Shown: positions 33,043 through 42,131 of the stretch, in pieces
Layout of the letters: every line of letters starts with the position of its first letter
Numbering within the stretch: position 1 is the stretch's first letter
Origin: Cyanobacteria bacterium SZAS LIN-3
GTDB taxonomy: Bacteria > Cyanobacteriota > Vampirovibrionia > Obscuribacterales > Obscuribacteraceae
Length of the DNA: 64,000 nt
Direction: 5' to 3'
Assembly (NCBI GenBank): GCA_018266215.1
Contig: JAFEAV010000017.1
Span: 1-64,000, forward strand
Made by a program: the position numbers and the translations under genes
The notes under the pieces: generated by a model
Databases searched by the model: none
What the model was told of the DNA's origin: nothing
What the model saw: only the letters and a program-made list of their open reading frames with translations

Positions 33043-34011
33043 CTAGAAAGAGACAGGCAAATCGCCTGTCTCTTCTAATTTGGCGTCCCTGATTTTCAGA
33101 CCAAATATGCGATAGAGGGCATTGCGAAAATTGAGGGCCAGATCGCTCTGCTTGGCAAAACAACGGTCAATCCCGGCCTGCGCCGCGGCACTGTCGGGAA
33201 TGATTTCTTTGATCGCCCGGTAGGATCGCAGAGCAGGCATATACTCGTGCATATCAAATTCTTGCAAATGGGCCAGCTTATTCAGGGCTTCCAGTGAGCG
33301 GGGATCGCTCTCCAGTATTTGCTTGAGCGTGGTCTGACAATCTTGATAGCGGCCCTCGGCCTGATAAATATCGGCCAGTTCCAGTCGCCAGGTGACTTTT
33401 TCCGGTCTGGCAGCCAGAGCGCGCAGCAAGAGCACGGTGGCCTCATCGTACTCACTGAAAGCCTGAGCCACGCCGGCAAGTGTATGAGCTACATCGGCGT
33501 CGGCGGGATACATATTATTGAGGGCCTGGGCCTGGTCCCGCGCCTGCCGCAAAAACTGTCCGGCAAGAAGGGCGTCCACCAGAGCCAGACGGGCCTCTTT
33601 TGACTTGGGATCGATCTCCACCGCCTGACGCGCCAGTACTATGGCAATTTCAGTGCTGAGATTTTCCAGGTGAATCTGGGACAGTGCCACCAGGGCTTCG
33701 ACCATGCGGGGATCATGGGCTCGGACCTTTTCGTATTGCATGGCGGCAAAACCGGAAAGCCCCATTTTGCGATAAACCCGGGCCGCCAGCAGGGCCACTC
33801 TCCAGTCGCCCGGATAGCGCTGCAAGAGGGTCTCCACCCGCGAACGCGCGGGCAGGAGCGCACCATCATCGATCAACTTGGCGATCTCGGCAAATTCGGT
33901 CTGTTCGGCAGCACCGCTTTCAACCCCCTGGGCCAGACAGCGAGGGCCTGACGCCAGCACCAGGCCGACTGCCAGAGAAGCGAAAAATACCTTTTTTGAC
34001 CGCCGGGGCAT
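33043..34011 (-). CDS. Secreted TPR-repeat protein
   Basis: A 322-residue protein with a signal peptide (MPRRSKKVFFASLAVGLVLASGPRCLAQG). The mature part is helical with about six TPR-like repeats (for example VALLAARVYRKMGLSGFAAMQYEKVRAHDPR and WRLELADIYQAEGRYQDCQTTLKQILESDPRS). The ATG at 34011 was preferred to longer frames because GGGAGA lies about 6 bases upstream and the signal peptide begins there. It should act in the periplasm or at the outer surface as an assembly or binding scaffold. The last codons form a terminator hairpin. Confidence 0.85.
   Translation of the reverse strand: MPRRSKKVFFASLAVGLVLASGPRCLAQGVESGAAEQTEFAEIAKLIDDGALLPARSRVETLLQRYPGDWRVALLAARVYRKMGLSGFAAMQYEKVRAHDPRMVEALVALSQIHLENLSTEIAIVLARQAVEIDPKSKEARLALVDALLAGQFLRQARDQAQALNNMYPADADVAHTLAGVAQAFSEYDEATVLLLRALAARPEKVTWRLELADIYQAEGRYQDCQTTLKQILESDPRSLEALNKLAHLQEFDMHEYMPALRSYRAIKEIIPDSAAAQAGIDRCFAKQSDLALNFRNALYRIFGLKIRDAKLEETGDLPVSF
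33044..33077. terminator. Hairpin between purA and the TPR gene, overlapping the TPR gene's 3' end
   Basis: AAGAGACAGGC (33048-33058) and GCCTGTCTCTT (33064-33074) form a perfect 11-bp stem with a 5-base loop, extended by TAG/CTA across a bulged A. It follows purA by 32 bases and is formed by the last codons of the convergent TPR gene. TAATTTGG follows on the plus side, a weak U-tract. Confidence 0.7.
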
Positions 34012-34110
34012 GACAATTCTCCCAATACCAAGCATGGTACCAGAAAGACAATTATAATAAGGTTCACGGGGGATTGACCCCAGGGCTACTAGCGGTTGGC
34101 TACTTACTAA

Positions 34111-36705
34111 ATGCAAGAACTCGGGGCCAAAAGAACAGAATCCCCCACCATGACAAGCGGGGTGGACTGGTACAACCTGCTGATCCTGCTTCTGTCGACC
34201 ATTGCCATAAGCGGTATCGTCACACTCTATGTCCTCTGCCTGGCCTGGACCAACCTGCGCAGCAGCAATTCGGATCCCCTGGAACGCGCCGCCGCGTCCG
34301 CCGCCGCTGATTTGATACGCCTCAATGTCGTCAGCCGCAATTTAGGCACCCTGGGCATCTGTGATTTCACCAACAGTGACAGCAACTTCGCCCCGGGCAC
34401 CGACGGCGCCACCCGTGAGGTGCGCAGCTTCAACACTGTCTCTTCGCTGATCCGCACGTCACTCTTTGTCGCCAAGCGCTACAAACTCGACACCATGGGT
34501 GAACAGGCCGCCGGTGATTTAAGCGAGCTTGAGGACCTGAAGGGCGAGCTCCACAAAAAGATGCTGGCCGCAATCAAAAGCGACGGCAGCGGCAAAATCT
34601 ACGAGCACGTCAAACGTGTGCTCATGGCCAGCAATCGCGGCGGCGAAAAGTTAGAATCGCTGACAATCAAGCTGGGCACGGCCCGCGGCAAGTTTGCCCT
34701 GAGCCCTGTACCGGCCGAAGCCGATGACGATGCCGCCGTCTGTCAATCGGGTCGGCTCAAAACGTTGACACCACTGACGGTGCCATACAGTAAAATCAAA
34801 CTGACCTTGCATCAGCAGGTCCGCGAGAAAATCGCCCTCAATCCCGGCGATTTCGTCCCCGACAATGCGACGCCTGATTCCAGGCTGAGCGACAGTCCGC
34901 TACCGACGGTCATGTTGATTGAAGCGCAATTTGCCACCCAGAGTAAAAAAGCGGACAAACGCGGACTGGTCACAAGCAATCGCTCCATTTGTTTGATCGC
35001 CACCAATGAAACAAAAAATCAATCACTCGTATCGGCGCCGCCGGAGGGCAGCCTGGCACTGAGCTTCCCCCAGGGCAAACCCAGTGCCTTCACATCAATG
35101 GAATCGCTTTTGACCTACGGCAACTGGCGGGGTCAGGGTGCATGGCAACAATCAATAAAAGGTCCGGTCCCCGGCCCCGGACAACTGGCACCGCCGACGG
35201 CACCACGACTGCAGGCCATGAACGGTTCCGAATCGCTCTCGATAGCACTCTATCACTGGTTGAGAAATCTGCCCCGCCCCGTGGCTCCAGCCAGACTGGC
35301 AGCCCTTCTCAAAGAGCCATGGCCCCATCCGAGCGTGCCCCGGGATCAGGGCAGGACCGCCACCGCTATCGGAGAAAACGACAATCAACTCTCCGACTTC
35401 GGCGAAGACGACGCCACCGCCGCGCTGCAAATCAACAGCGGTCTGCTCAAGGATTCGGACGCTCGCGTTTACGCTCTGCTCTACCAGAATAAACCGACGG
35501 AAGCCGGACAGAAGGCGCTGTTGCGCTGCTTCCAGGCGCTGCCCAGCAAGTTTCCGGCGTCGGCTCTGCCTATAGTCGTGGACAGCACCGGCCAGGCAAA
35601 TCTGCCCGGGCGCCAGGGCCTTGATCAAAGTCTGGCCTTCGATCTTTTGAACAGCATTTACTCAACCAATCTCGCCGCCCAGGACAGCCTGTCCGCGGCC
35701 AAACTGATTCAATCCAGCGCCCTGCGCGCCTATCGCAGTTCTAAAGAACGACTGTTTCTGGCCCAGACGGATCTTGATTCTCTCTCCAATCGCTTGCGTT
35801 TATCCAACGACAATGACGAAATCAAATCCCTGAAAAACGAAATCGACTGGCGCAACAATCGCATCGCCTACGAAAACAACGAACAGAAAAAACAGCTCAA
35901 AGCCATCAGTCTCTCGCAAATAGCCATAGTCAATGCCACAGCCGTGGCCTCGCAGTCCTTTGAATGCGGCTCCAAGCTGTTTCAACTCTGTCGCACCGGC
36001 ATCAACCGTCTCGATAACATCGGCGGCGGCAAAGCCTATTTACTGGGCAAACGCTATGTATTTTCTCCGCTGACCACAGCCCTGCAGGAAAACGACATTT
36101 TCTCCGAAGCCGCCTCCCCCTGGCTGGCCAAGAAGATGACTATCTACGGCACGGTGCGCCAGGTCACAGACCTGCCCGCCACCAAAATAAAAGTAGAAGG
36201 CAGAGCGCTTTCAGAATTGCAGGCGGAAACGCCACCGGCCATCAAGGCAGAGCCGGCGGTGATTGTCTACACACCATCTATGCAGCTCCTCTATTTCCGC
36301 GACTACCCGTTCAAAGGCCTGCCGGTGCCGGAAAATCAGCTTATTTACTACTGCCAGAACGGATATTTTTCGGGAGAAAAAAGCGGACAGAAAATCGCCT
36401 GGTCGATTCTTGTGCGCGATCTCGTCGCTAATCATGAGTACAACGAAGCGCACCAGCGACTGGGGCAGCCCCTTTTGCCTCCGGCGACCGGCTGGTGCAG
36501 ACACGCTCTCAATATCGACGACAAAGGCGGCAAGAGCCACGATGACGATAATTGCCCCGGTCTGGCGGCGGAGTGGCAATTGCGCTCACCGCTTCTCTAC
36601 ATAGACGACGCCCAGGGCAACGTCCTTAAAGGCACAACGCTGTCCGATCCCGAGAGCGGACAGCGTGTGCAACAGATACCACCGGTAGGACCAGACTTAA
36701 TGTAA
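34111..36705 (+). CDS. Large membrane-anchored protein, possibly TadG-like
   Basis: An 864-residue protein of unknown function. A single N-terminal membrane helix (about 20-45, VDWYNLLILLLSTIAISGIVTLYVLCLAW) is followed by LERAAASAAADLIRLNVVSRN, an Ala-rich helix after a membrane anchor that resembles TadG/TadE-like pilus proteins. The rest is a large external region with a coiled-coil part (about 540-600, ERLFLAQTDLDSLSNRLRLSNDNDEIKSLKNEIDWRNNRIAYENN) and a few Cys. Neither ATG 34111 nor ATG 34150 has a clear ribosome-binding site. The TadG reading is weak; only the anchor and the following helix support it. Confidence 0.75.
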   Translation: MQELGAKRTESPTMTSGVDWYNLLILLLSTIAISGIVTLYVLCLAWTNLRSSNSDPLERAAASAAADLIRLNVVSRNLGTLGICDFTNSDSNFAPGTDGATREVRSFNTVSSLIRTSLFVAKRYKLDTMGEQAAGDLSELEDLKGELHKKMLAAIKSDGSGKIYEHVKRVLMASNRGGEKLESLTIKLGTARGKFALSPVPAEADDDAAVCQSGRLKTLTPLTVPYSKIKLTLHQQVREKIALNPGDFVPDNATPDSRLSDSPLPTVMLIEAQFATQSKKADKRGLVTSNRSICLIATNETKNQSLVSAPPEGSLALSFPQGKPSAFTSMESLLTYGNWRGQGAWQQSIKGPVPGPGQLAPPTAPRLQAMNGSESLSIALYHWLRNLPRPVAPARLAALLKEPWPHPSVPRDQGRTATAIGENDNQLSDFGEDDATAALQINSGLLKDSDARVYALLYQNKPTEAGQKALLRCFQALPSKFPASALPIVVDSTGQANLPGRQGLDQSLAFDLLNSIYSTNLAAQDSLSAAKLIQSSALRAYRSSKERLFLAQTDLDSLSNRLRLSNDNDEIKSLKNEIDWRNNRIAYENNEQKKQLKAISLSQIAIVNATAVASQSFECGSKLFQLCRTGINRLDNIGGGKAYLLGKRYVFSPLTTALQENDIFSEAASPWLAKKMTIYGTVRQVTDLPATKIKVEGRALSELQAETPPAIKAEPAVIVYTPSMQLLYFRDYPFKGLPVPENQLIYYCQNGYFSGEKSGQKIAWSILVRDLVANHEYNEAHQRLGQPLLPPATGWCRHALNIDDKGGKSHDDDNCPGLAAEWQLRSPLLYIDDAQGNVLKGTTLSDPESGQRVQQIPPVGPDLM

Positions 36706-36711
36706 GTCCAA

Positions 36712-37155
36712 TTAGTCTTCCGAACGCTTCGATTTTTTCTTGCCTTTTGAGGAAGAATCATGACTTTCATCACCGTCATTGTTGGACGGTGTGTGGGTGA
36801 TGCCCTGAGCTTCTTCCAGAGCCACTACGCGCTGGAGCAGTTCTTCGTATTCTTCCAGGGTTACCAGACCAAAATTCTTGGCCGCTTTCTTCACATCCTT
36901 GCCGACTTTAGCTGAAACTTTCGCTTCCAGACCGCCGGTACGCTTGGCAGCCTCGTCCTGCAATCCTTTTAGAAAGGATTCGACGGTGTCGGTTTTAACT
37001 TTGCCTTTTTCTTCAAGGTCATCGAACAGTTCACGGCCAACTTTGACCAGGTCCTGCATGGCTTCATTGAGCGCATCTTTAACGCGGTCTACGTTGGAAG
37101 TAGCGCCAACGCCGGTCATGACGGCCTTCTTGAGTAGTTTGGTACGGTCACTCAT
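36712..37155 (-). CDS. Phasin-family (PHA granule-associated) protein
   Basis: A 147-residue all-helical protein: amphipathic helices from residue 5 to 110 with DRVKDALNEAMQDLVKVGRELFDDLEEKGKVK, a leucine-zipper-like segment (YEELLQRVVALEEAQG), and a polar Lys/Ser-rich tail. This matches PhaF/PhaI-type granule proteins, which coat polyhydroxyalkanoate granules and bind other proteins. No PHA synthase is in the window. It is convergent with the 34111 gene, with only 6 bases between. Confidence 0.65.
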   Translation of the reverse strand: MSDRTKLLKKAVMTGVGATSNVDRVKDALNEAMQDLVKVGRELFDDLEEKGKVKTDTVESFLKGLQDEAAKRTGGLEAKVSAKVGKDVKKAAKNFGLVTLEEYEELLQRVVALEEAQGITHTPSNNDGDESHDSSSKGKKKSKRSED

Positions 37156-37242
37156 AATTAACTCCTGATATACAATTCTTCTTTAGATTATCTTCGCGAC
37201 GCCTGGGAAAATTGTAGGCGCCAGGGCGCTAAAAGCTTGCAT

Positions 37243-37320
37243 CTTTACAAAGTTATCAAGATAGTTATTTACAAAACGATGTTTGTAAAATGACTTTGAC
37301 GCAGTCATGCTGCGTAAGTC
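37243..37320 (+). promoter_or_regulatory. Cluster of palindromes upstream of the phosphatase-fold gene
   Basis: Three dyads lie in the 170-base gap. CTTTACAAAG (37243-37252) is a 10-base palindrome. TTTACAAA (37268-37275) and TTTGTAAA (37282-37289) are perfect arms around six bases and repeat the same core. GACTT..ACGCAG (37292-37304) pairs with CTGCGTAAGTC (37310-37320) with a 2-base bulge. The first two look like operator half-sites, and the third like a leader hairpin. No T-run follows. Confidence 0.4.
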
Positions 37321-37356
37321 ATCCAGGTGAGCATAAGTCAAGAAGGAGACCGGGCT

Positions 37357-39063
37357 TTGGTAGCTTTTGGCAAAAATAGAGTTATTGGCGGCGCATTACT
37401 CTTACTAATAATGGCTGGGAATGCGCTTGGCGCCTACGCCAATGCCCCGGCGGGCAAACCCAAACTGGTGGTCTTGATTGTGGCCCAGGCTCTGACCTTG
37501 AGCGGCATGAATCGCTTCGCCGACAAGTTCGGCACCGGCGGGCTGCGCTATTTGAGTGAGAGCGGCGCCAACTTCACCAATTGCCGATTTGCCTCCGCCT
37601 CCGCTCAAAGCGCCTCCGGCAGCGCCACAATCGTCACCGGTGCGTATCCCTGGGCCCATGGCATCATCTCCGACCAGTGGTTTGATCGTCGCAAAGGCAA
37701 AACCATTTCCTGCGTCGCTGACGAAAGTTCACAAATGGTCGGCGCCAACGCTCCGGCAGCCAGTTCCAAATTTTTGCAGGGCACAACTATTGGCGACCAG
37801 ATGAAACTGGCCACCAATGGCCGCAGCAAAGTTTTTTCCATCGGCGTCAATGACACCCAGGCCCTGATGCTCGGCGGCCGTCTGGCCAATATGGCTCTGT
37901 GGTTTGACAGCCGCACCGGCAACTTTGTCACCGGCTCGCAATACACCCACGACCTGCCCACCTGGGCCAAAGCTTTCAACGACCAGCGCCAGGCCGAAAA
38001 ATATATCGGCAAACCCTGGCAACGCCTGCTTGCTGAAAACCAGTACGGCTCGGCCACCCGCGATGACTATCAATATGAAAGAGCTCTGCCCGCCGACGGC
38101 AAGGCTTTCCCCCACGTGATCACCGGTCCCCTGCCGGGCGAAGGCGCCTACAGCACCCTGGCCCTGACACCCATGGCCAATCAAATGGCTCTGGACCTGG
38201 CTCGCGACGCCTTCGAAAAAGAAAATCTCGGCACCCATGTCGCCCCTGATTATCTCGCCATCGGTCTTTCCGCCGGCGGCAACCTGACCGAATTCTTCGG
38301 CCCCAATTCCCAGGAAGCGGAAGATCTGCTCCTGCGTATGGACCAGGGTATAAGCGGCTTGCTCACTGCTATCGACGCCAAAGTCGGGCTCAATAACTGC
38401 CTCATTGTATTCACCGCCGATAGTGGCGCCTCCGCCATCCCCGAATTTCTCAAGGAGCGTGGCCTGGAAGCCGGCCGTATCGATCCCAAGTCCTTCAAAA
38501 CATTCCTCGACAATACCCTGGACAATCGTCTGGGTCAGGCCGACTGGATTGAGAGCTTCGATCCGCCCCATGTCTACTTAAACTTCAAAGCCATTGACGA
38601 TAATAAATATCGCCAACCGGAAGTGGAAGCACTGGCCGCTAAAGTGGCGCATTCCATCCCCGGCGTATCGGAAGTAATTACCTCAGCCCAGCTCTACGGC
38701 AACCAGGTGCCCAACGGCCCTTACAGCGAAGCTGTGCGCAAGAGCTACTACTGGGGCCGCAGCGGCGAATTGTTCGTCATTCCCAAACCGGGCTTTGTAT
38801 TTTCGGGAGAAAATACCGGCACCGCCAATGGTTCACCCTACACCTACGACACCCAGGTGCCGCTCATACTCTACGGCACCGGCGTAGCCGGCGGTCGCTA
38901 CCAGCAATCAACCAGCCCCGCTGATATTGCTGCCACTGTCTGCGGTCTGCTCGGAGTGGAAAGCCCCTCGCTTTGCGAAGGACAGGCGCTGACACCGGCT
39001 CTGGCGCAGTTTGCCGGACCGGCCAGGGCTCGTGTCGCCGATGCACCGGCGGCGGCTCCCTAA
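37357..39063 (+). CDS. Secreted alkaline-phosphatase-fold protein lacking metal ligands (probable pseudoenzyme)
   Basis: A 568-residue exported protein; the signal peptide ends near GNALGAYA. The start is TTG 37357 because AAGGAG lies 8 bases upstream; the longer GTG frame has no such site. The layout matches PafA-type phosphatases or phosphodiesterases: SATIVTGAYPWAHGIISDQWFD, DYLAIGLSAGG, FTADSG, GSPYTYDTQVPLILYG. However, the family's metal ligands are changed: Ala43 stands for the first Asp, Ser356 for the His of ADHG, Asn491 and Gln500 for the two His of HGSxYxYDTHVP, and the DxxGH motif is absent after residue 305. The nucleophile position is Ser85. Zinc catalysis is therefore unlikely, and a binding or regulatory role is inferred. 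Confidence 0.87.
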   Translation: MVAFGKNRVIGGALLLLIMAGNALGAYANAPAGKPKLVVLIVAQALTLSGMNRFADKFGTGGLRYLSESGANFTNCRFASASAQSASGSATIVTGAYPWAHGIISDQWFDRRKGKTISCVADESSQMVGANAPAASSKFLQGTTIGDQMKLATNGRSKVFSIGVNDTQALMLGGRLANMALWFDSRTGNFVTGSQYTHDLPTWAKAFNDQRQAEKYIGKPWQRLLAENQYGSATRDDYQYERALPADGKAFPHVITGPLPGEGAYSTLALTPMANQMALDLARDAFEKENLGTHVAPDYLAIGLSAGGNLTEFFGPNSQEAEDLLLRMDQGISGLLTAIDAKVGLNNCLIVFTADSGASAIPEFLKERGLEAGRIDPKSFKTFLDNTLDNRLGQADWIESFDPPHVYLNFKAIDDNKYRQPEVEALAAKVAHSIPGVSEVITSAQLYGNQVPNGPYSEAVRKSYYWGRSGELFVIPKPGFVFSGENTGTANGSPYTYDTQVPLILYGTGVAGGRYQQSTSPADIAATVCGLLGVESPSLCEGQALTPALAQFAGPARARVADAPAAAP

Positions 39064-39099
39064 CTCCAAAATAAAACCCGGCTATTTGAGGAAAAAAAT

Positions 39100-42000
39100 A
39101 TGGCTGACGAAAAAACCATCATCCTGGTGGACGGCAGCTCACTTGCCTTTCGCATGTTTTATGCCCTGATGCGCACCGGCATGAAGGCCAAGGACGGCAC
39201 ACCAACCTGGGCCGTGCACGGTTTCTTCAGCGCGATTTTCGATTTGATCGAAAAGCAAAAACCGGACATGCTGGCAGTCTGTTTTGACCTGTCCGAACCA
39301 ACCTTTCGTCACGCCGAATTTGCCTACTACAAAGCCAATCGCGATGCCATGCCCGATGATCTGGCCAGACAGTGGCCCATCATCAAGGAGGGCGTCAAAG
39401 CTCTGGAGATCCCGCTCTATGAAATGGCGGGCTACGAAGCCGACGACGTCATCGGCACCCTGGCCAAGCTTGCCGAGAAGAACGGCCATAAAGCCCTGAT
39501 TCTCACAGGCGATCAAGACGCCTTCCAATTGCTCGAAGGCGAATCGCAAAAGGTCCAGGTACTCATGCCCAAGGACGGCGAACTGGTCAACTTTGACCGG
39601 CAGAAAGTGTTTGATAAACTGGCCGTCTGGCCCGAGCAGATCATCGACTACAAGGGGCTCTCCGGGGACAGCTCGGACAACATCCCCGGGGTAAAAGGCA
39701 TCGGTCCCAAAACCGCCTCTCAACTCCTGGCCAGTTATGGCACCATAGATGGTATCTACGAACATCTCGATGAAATCAAGTCGGCATCGGTGCGGCAGAA
39801 GTTAATCGACGGCCGTCAGAACGCGCTCGACAGCAGGCGCCTGGCCACGATCAAACTCGATGTGCCGATGGAATTCGACTTTGATCACTGCCATCTGACC
39901 ATGCCCAATCTGGCCAATGTCAAAGGCTATTTCTCCGGTTTCAATTTCCGCCAGTTGACCGGCCGCCTGCCCCGTGTGCTGTCGCGCTTCAGCCCCGACG
40001 GCCTGGAGCCGGATCTTTCTACAGTGGAAGCGGCGGCCATGCAAATATCGACCGAAAGCCCGGTAAAAGAAGCGGCAAAACCAGCCCCTATAGCAGCAAC
40101 CGACACACCGGTAGAGCTGGCGGCTCTGGCCGGCGGTCAGTTGAAAATCAACTTTGCCGCCGCCGACAGTGCCCCGTCCGACAGCGGCAGAGCGGCAGCG
40201 ACCACGGCAACGGCCCTGCTTACCCGCGTCGAAGCGCAGCTGAAGCCGATTCAATCCGCCACCCTTATAGACACAAAAGAAAAACTGGAGCAGCTGGTCA
40301 AAGATCTTGCTCAACAGTCATTGATATCGGTCGATCTGGAAACCACCGGACTGAACTCGCTGGACACCGAAATTGTCGGCTACGCCATCGCCTACGATCC
40401 GACAATGATCGTAAACGATGAAGGCAGACTGGAAAATAAAGGCGGCAGTTACGGCGGCGAAAGCCTCAAGGCGGTCTACATACCGGTGCGCCATGCGGGA
40501 CTTAGCGAAACCGAACAGCTCAGCCCGGAATATGTCAGTGCGACACTCAAGCCCATTCTGGAAGATCCCAAAATCGGCAAACTGGCCCAGAACTGCAAGT
40601 ACGAAATGAACGTGCTCTCCCTCGACGGCATCAGCTTCGGCCCCCTGCGCTTCGATACCATGCTGGCCAGCTACATCGTCAATCCCGACGAAAAACATGG
40701 ATTGAAGGATCAATCCGAGCGCATCCTGGGCTATCAGATGACCCGTATCGATGAACTGATTGGCAGCGGTCGCAAGCAGATAACGATAAACTTTGCCCCC
40801 CTGGATAAAGTGGCGATGTATGCAGCCGACGATGCCCGCGTCACCCTGGAGCTGGCCCGCTATTACACCGGCATCTTCGACAAAGATCAGCTCTTCCTCA
40901 TGCACGAAATGGAGCTGCCGGTCTCGCGCGTCCTGGCCAAAATGGAACAGACCGGAGTGGGTCTCGATCTGCCTTATCTGGAGGATTTTTCCAAAGAACT
41001 GTCCACCGATCTGGCCCGCCTGGAGACTGAAATTTATGGCCTGGCCGGACACGGCTTCAATATCAACAGCACCCAGCAATTGCAAAAAGTTTTGTTCGAA
41101 GAACTGGGCCTGAAGACCCAGGGCAAAGTCAAGAAAAACTCAACCGACGCCTCGGTGCTGGAATCGTTGCGCTCGGAGCACGAAATCATAGGCAAATTAC
41201 TCGAGTACAGACACTTATCCAAACTGCGCTCAACCTATGTCGACAGCCTGCCGCGTGAAATCATCAAACGCGACAATCGCCTGCACGGCCGCTTTAACCA
41301 GACCGTAGCCAGCACCGGCAGACTATCCAGCTCGGATCCCAATTTGCAAAACATACCGATCAAAACCGAAGTGGGCCGCCGCATCCGCCGCGCCTTCATA
41401 CCGGGTTCACCGGACGCGTCACTGATATCGGCTGACTATTCGCAAATCGAGCTGCGACTTCTGGCGCACATGTCCGGGGATGAACTTCTCATCGATGCCT
41501 TTGAAAAGAATCAGGACATCCACGCTCGCACCGCAGGTGAAATCTTTGATGTGCCAATTGAACAGGTGACATCCGAAATGCGGCGCATCGGCAAAACCAT
41601 CAACTTCGCCCTGGTTTACCGTCAGGGCGCTTATTCCACCGGCGTCGATCTGGGCATCTCGACCAAGGAAGCCCAGGCCTTCATCGATAAGTATTTCAGT
41701 CGCTATCCCAAAGTCCAGGGCTTCCTGCAGAGCACTATTGATGATGCCAAACGCAATAAATATTCCAAAACTGTCTGGGGCCGCAAGCGCTACTACAACA
41801 ATATAAATGACTCCAACGGCATGTTGCGCAGCATGGATGAAAGAGCGGCCTGCAACGCACCCATCCAGGGCAGTGCAGCCGATCTGGTCAAGCTGGCCAT
41901 GGTACGACTGGACAAAGATCTGACCGAGGCCGGCTCACGTGCCAAAGTTATATTGCAGGTACACGATGAACTGGTCCTGGAAGTGCCGGACGAAGACATT

Positions 42001-42108
42001 GAAGCAACCAAGGTACTGGTAGAAAAAGCCATGCTCCTGGACCAACCATTAAAGGTACCGCTCAAGGTCGACTTTGGCGTAGCCAAAAACTGGCGCGACG
42101 CCAAATAA
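39100..42108 (+). CDS. polA: DNA polymerase I
   Basis: A 1002-residue PolA with three domains: 5' nuclease (1-290, ILVDGSSLAFRMFYAL and KGLSGDSSDNIPGVKGIG), an Ala/Pro-rich linker (about 300-395), a 3'-5' exonuclease (about 400-590, DLETTG with Asp412 and Glu414, and YAADDARVTL), and the polymerase (motif A DYSQIELRLLAHMSGD, motif B RRIGKTINFALVYRQGAY, motif C QVHDELVLEVP). It fills gaps and removes RNA primers. Two oddities: the third exonuclease acid is Glu502 (QNCKYE) where Asp is usual, and motif B has NFA and YR instead of NFG and YG. GAGG lies about 8 bases before the ATG. Confidence 0.97.
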   Translation: MADEKTIILVDGSSLAFRMFYALMRTGMKAKDGTPTWAVHGFFSAIFDLIEKQKPDMLAVCFDLSEPTFRHAEFAYYKANRDAMPDDLARQWPIIKEGVKALEIPLYEMAGYEADDVIGTLAKLAEKNGHKALILTGDQDAFQLLEGESQKVQVLMPKDGELVNFDRQKVFDKLAVWPEQIIDYKGLSGDSSDNIPGVKGIGPKTASQLLASYGTIDGIYEHLDEIKSASVRQKLIDGRQNALDSRRLATIKLDVPMEFDFDHCHLTMPNLANVKGYFSGFNFRQLTGRLPRVLSRFSPDGLEPDLSTVEAAAMQISTESPVKEAAKPAPIAATDTPVELAALAGGQLKINFAAADSAPSDSGRAAATTATALLTRVEAQLKPIQSATLIDTKEKLEQLVKDLAQQSLISVDLETTGLNSLDTEIVGYAIAYDPTMIVNDEGRLENKGGSYGGESLKAVYIPVRHAGLSETEQLSPEYVSATLKPILEDPKIGKLAQNCKYEMNVLSLDGISFGPLRFDTMLASYIVNPDEKHGLKDQSERILGYQMTRIDELIGSGRKQITINFAPLDKVAMYAADDARVTLELARYYTGIFDKDQLFLMHEMELPVSRVLAKMEQTGVGLDLPYLEDFSKELSTDLARLETEIYGLAGHGFNINSTQQLQKVLFEELGLKTQGKVKKNSTDASVLESLRSEHEIIGKLLEYRHLSKLRSTYVDSLPREIIKRDNRLHGRFNQTVASTGRLSSSDPNLQNIPIKTEVGRRIRRAFIPGSPDASLISADYSQIELRLLAHMSGDELLIDAFEKNQDIHARTAGEIFDVPIEQVTSEMRRIGKTINFALVYRQGAYSTGVDLGISTKEAQAFIDKYFSRYPKVQGFLQSTIDDAKRNKYSKTVWGRKRYYNNINDSNGMLRSMDERAACNAPIQGSAADLVKLAMVRLDKDLTEAGSRAKVILQVHDELVLEVPDEDIEATKVLVEKAMLLDQPLKVPLKVDFGVAKNWRDAK

Positions 42109-42131
42109 AGCACCCGCAAAAATACGCTAAA

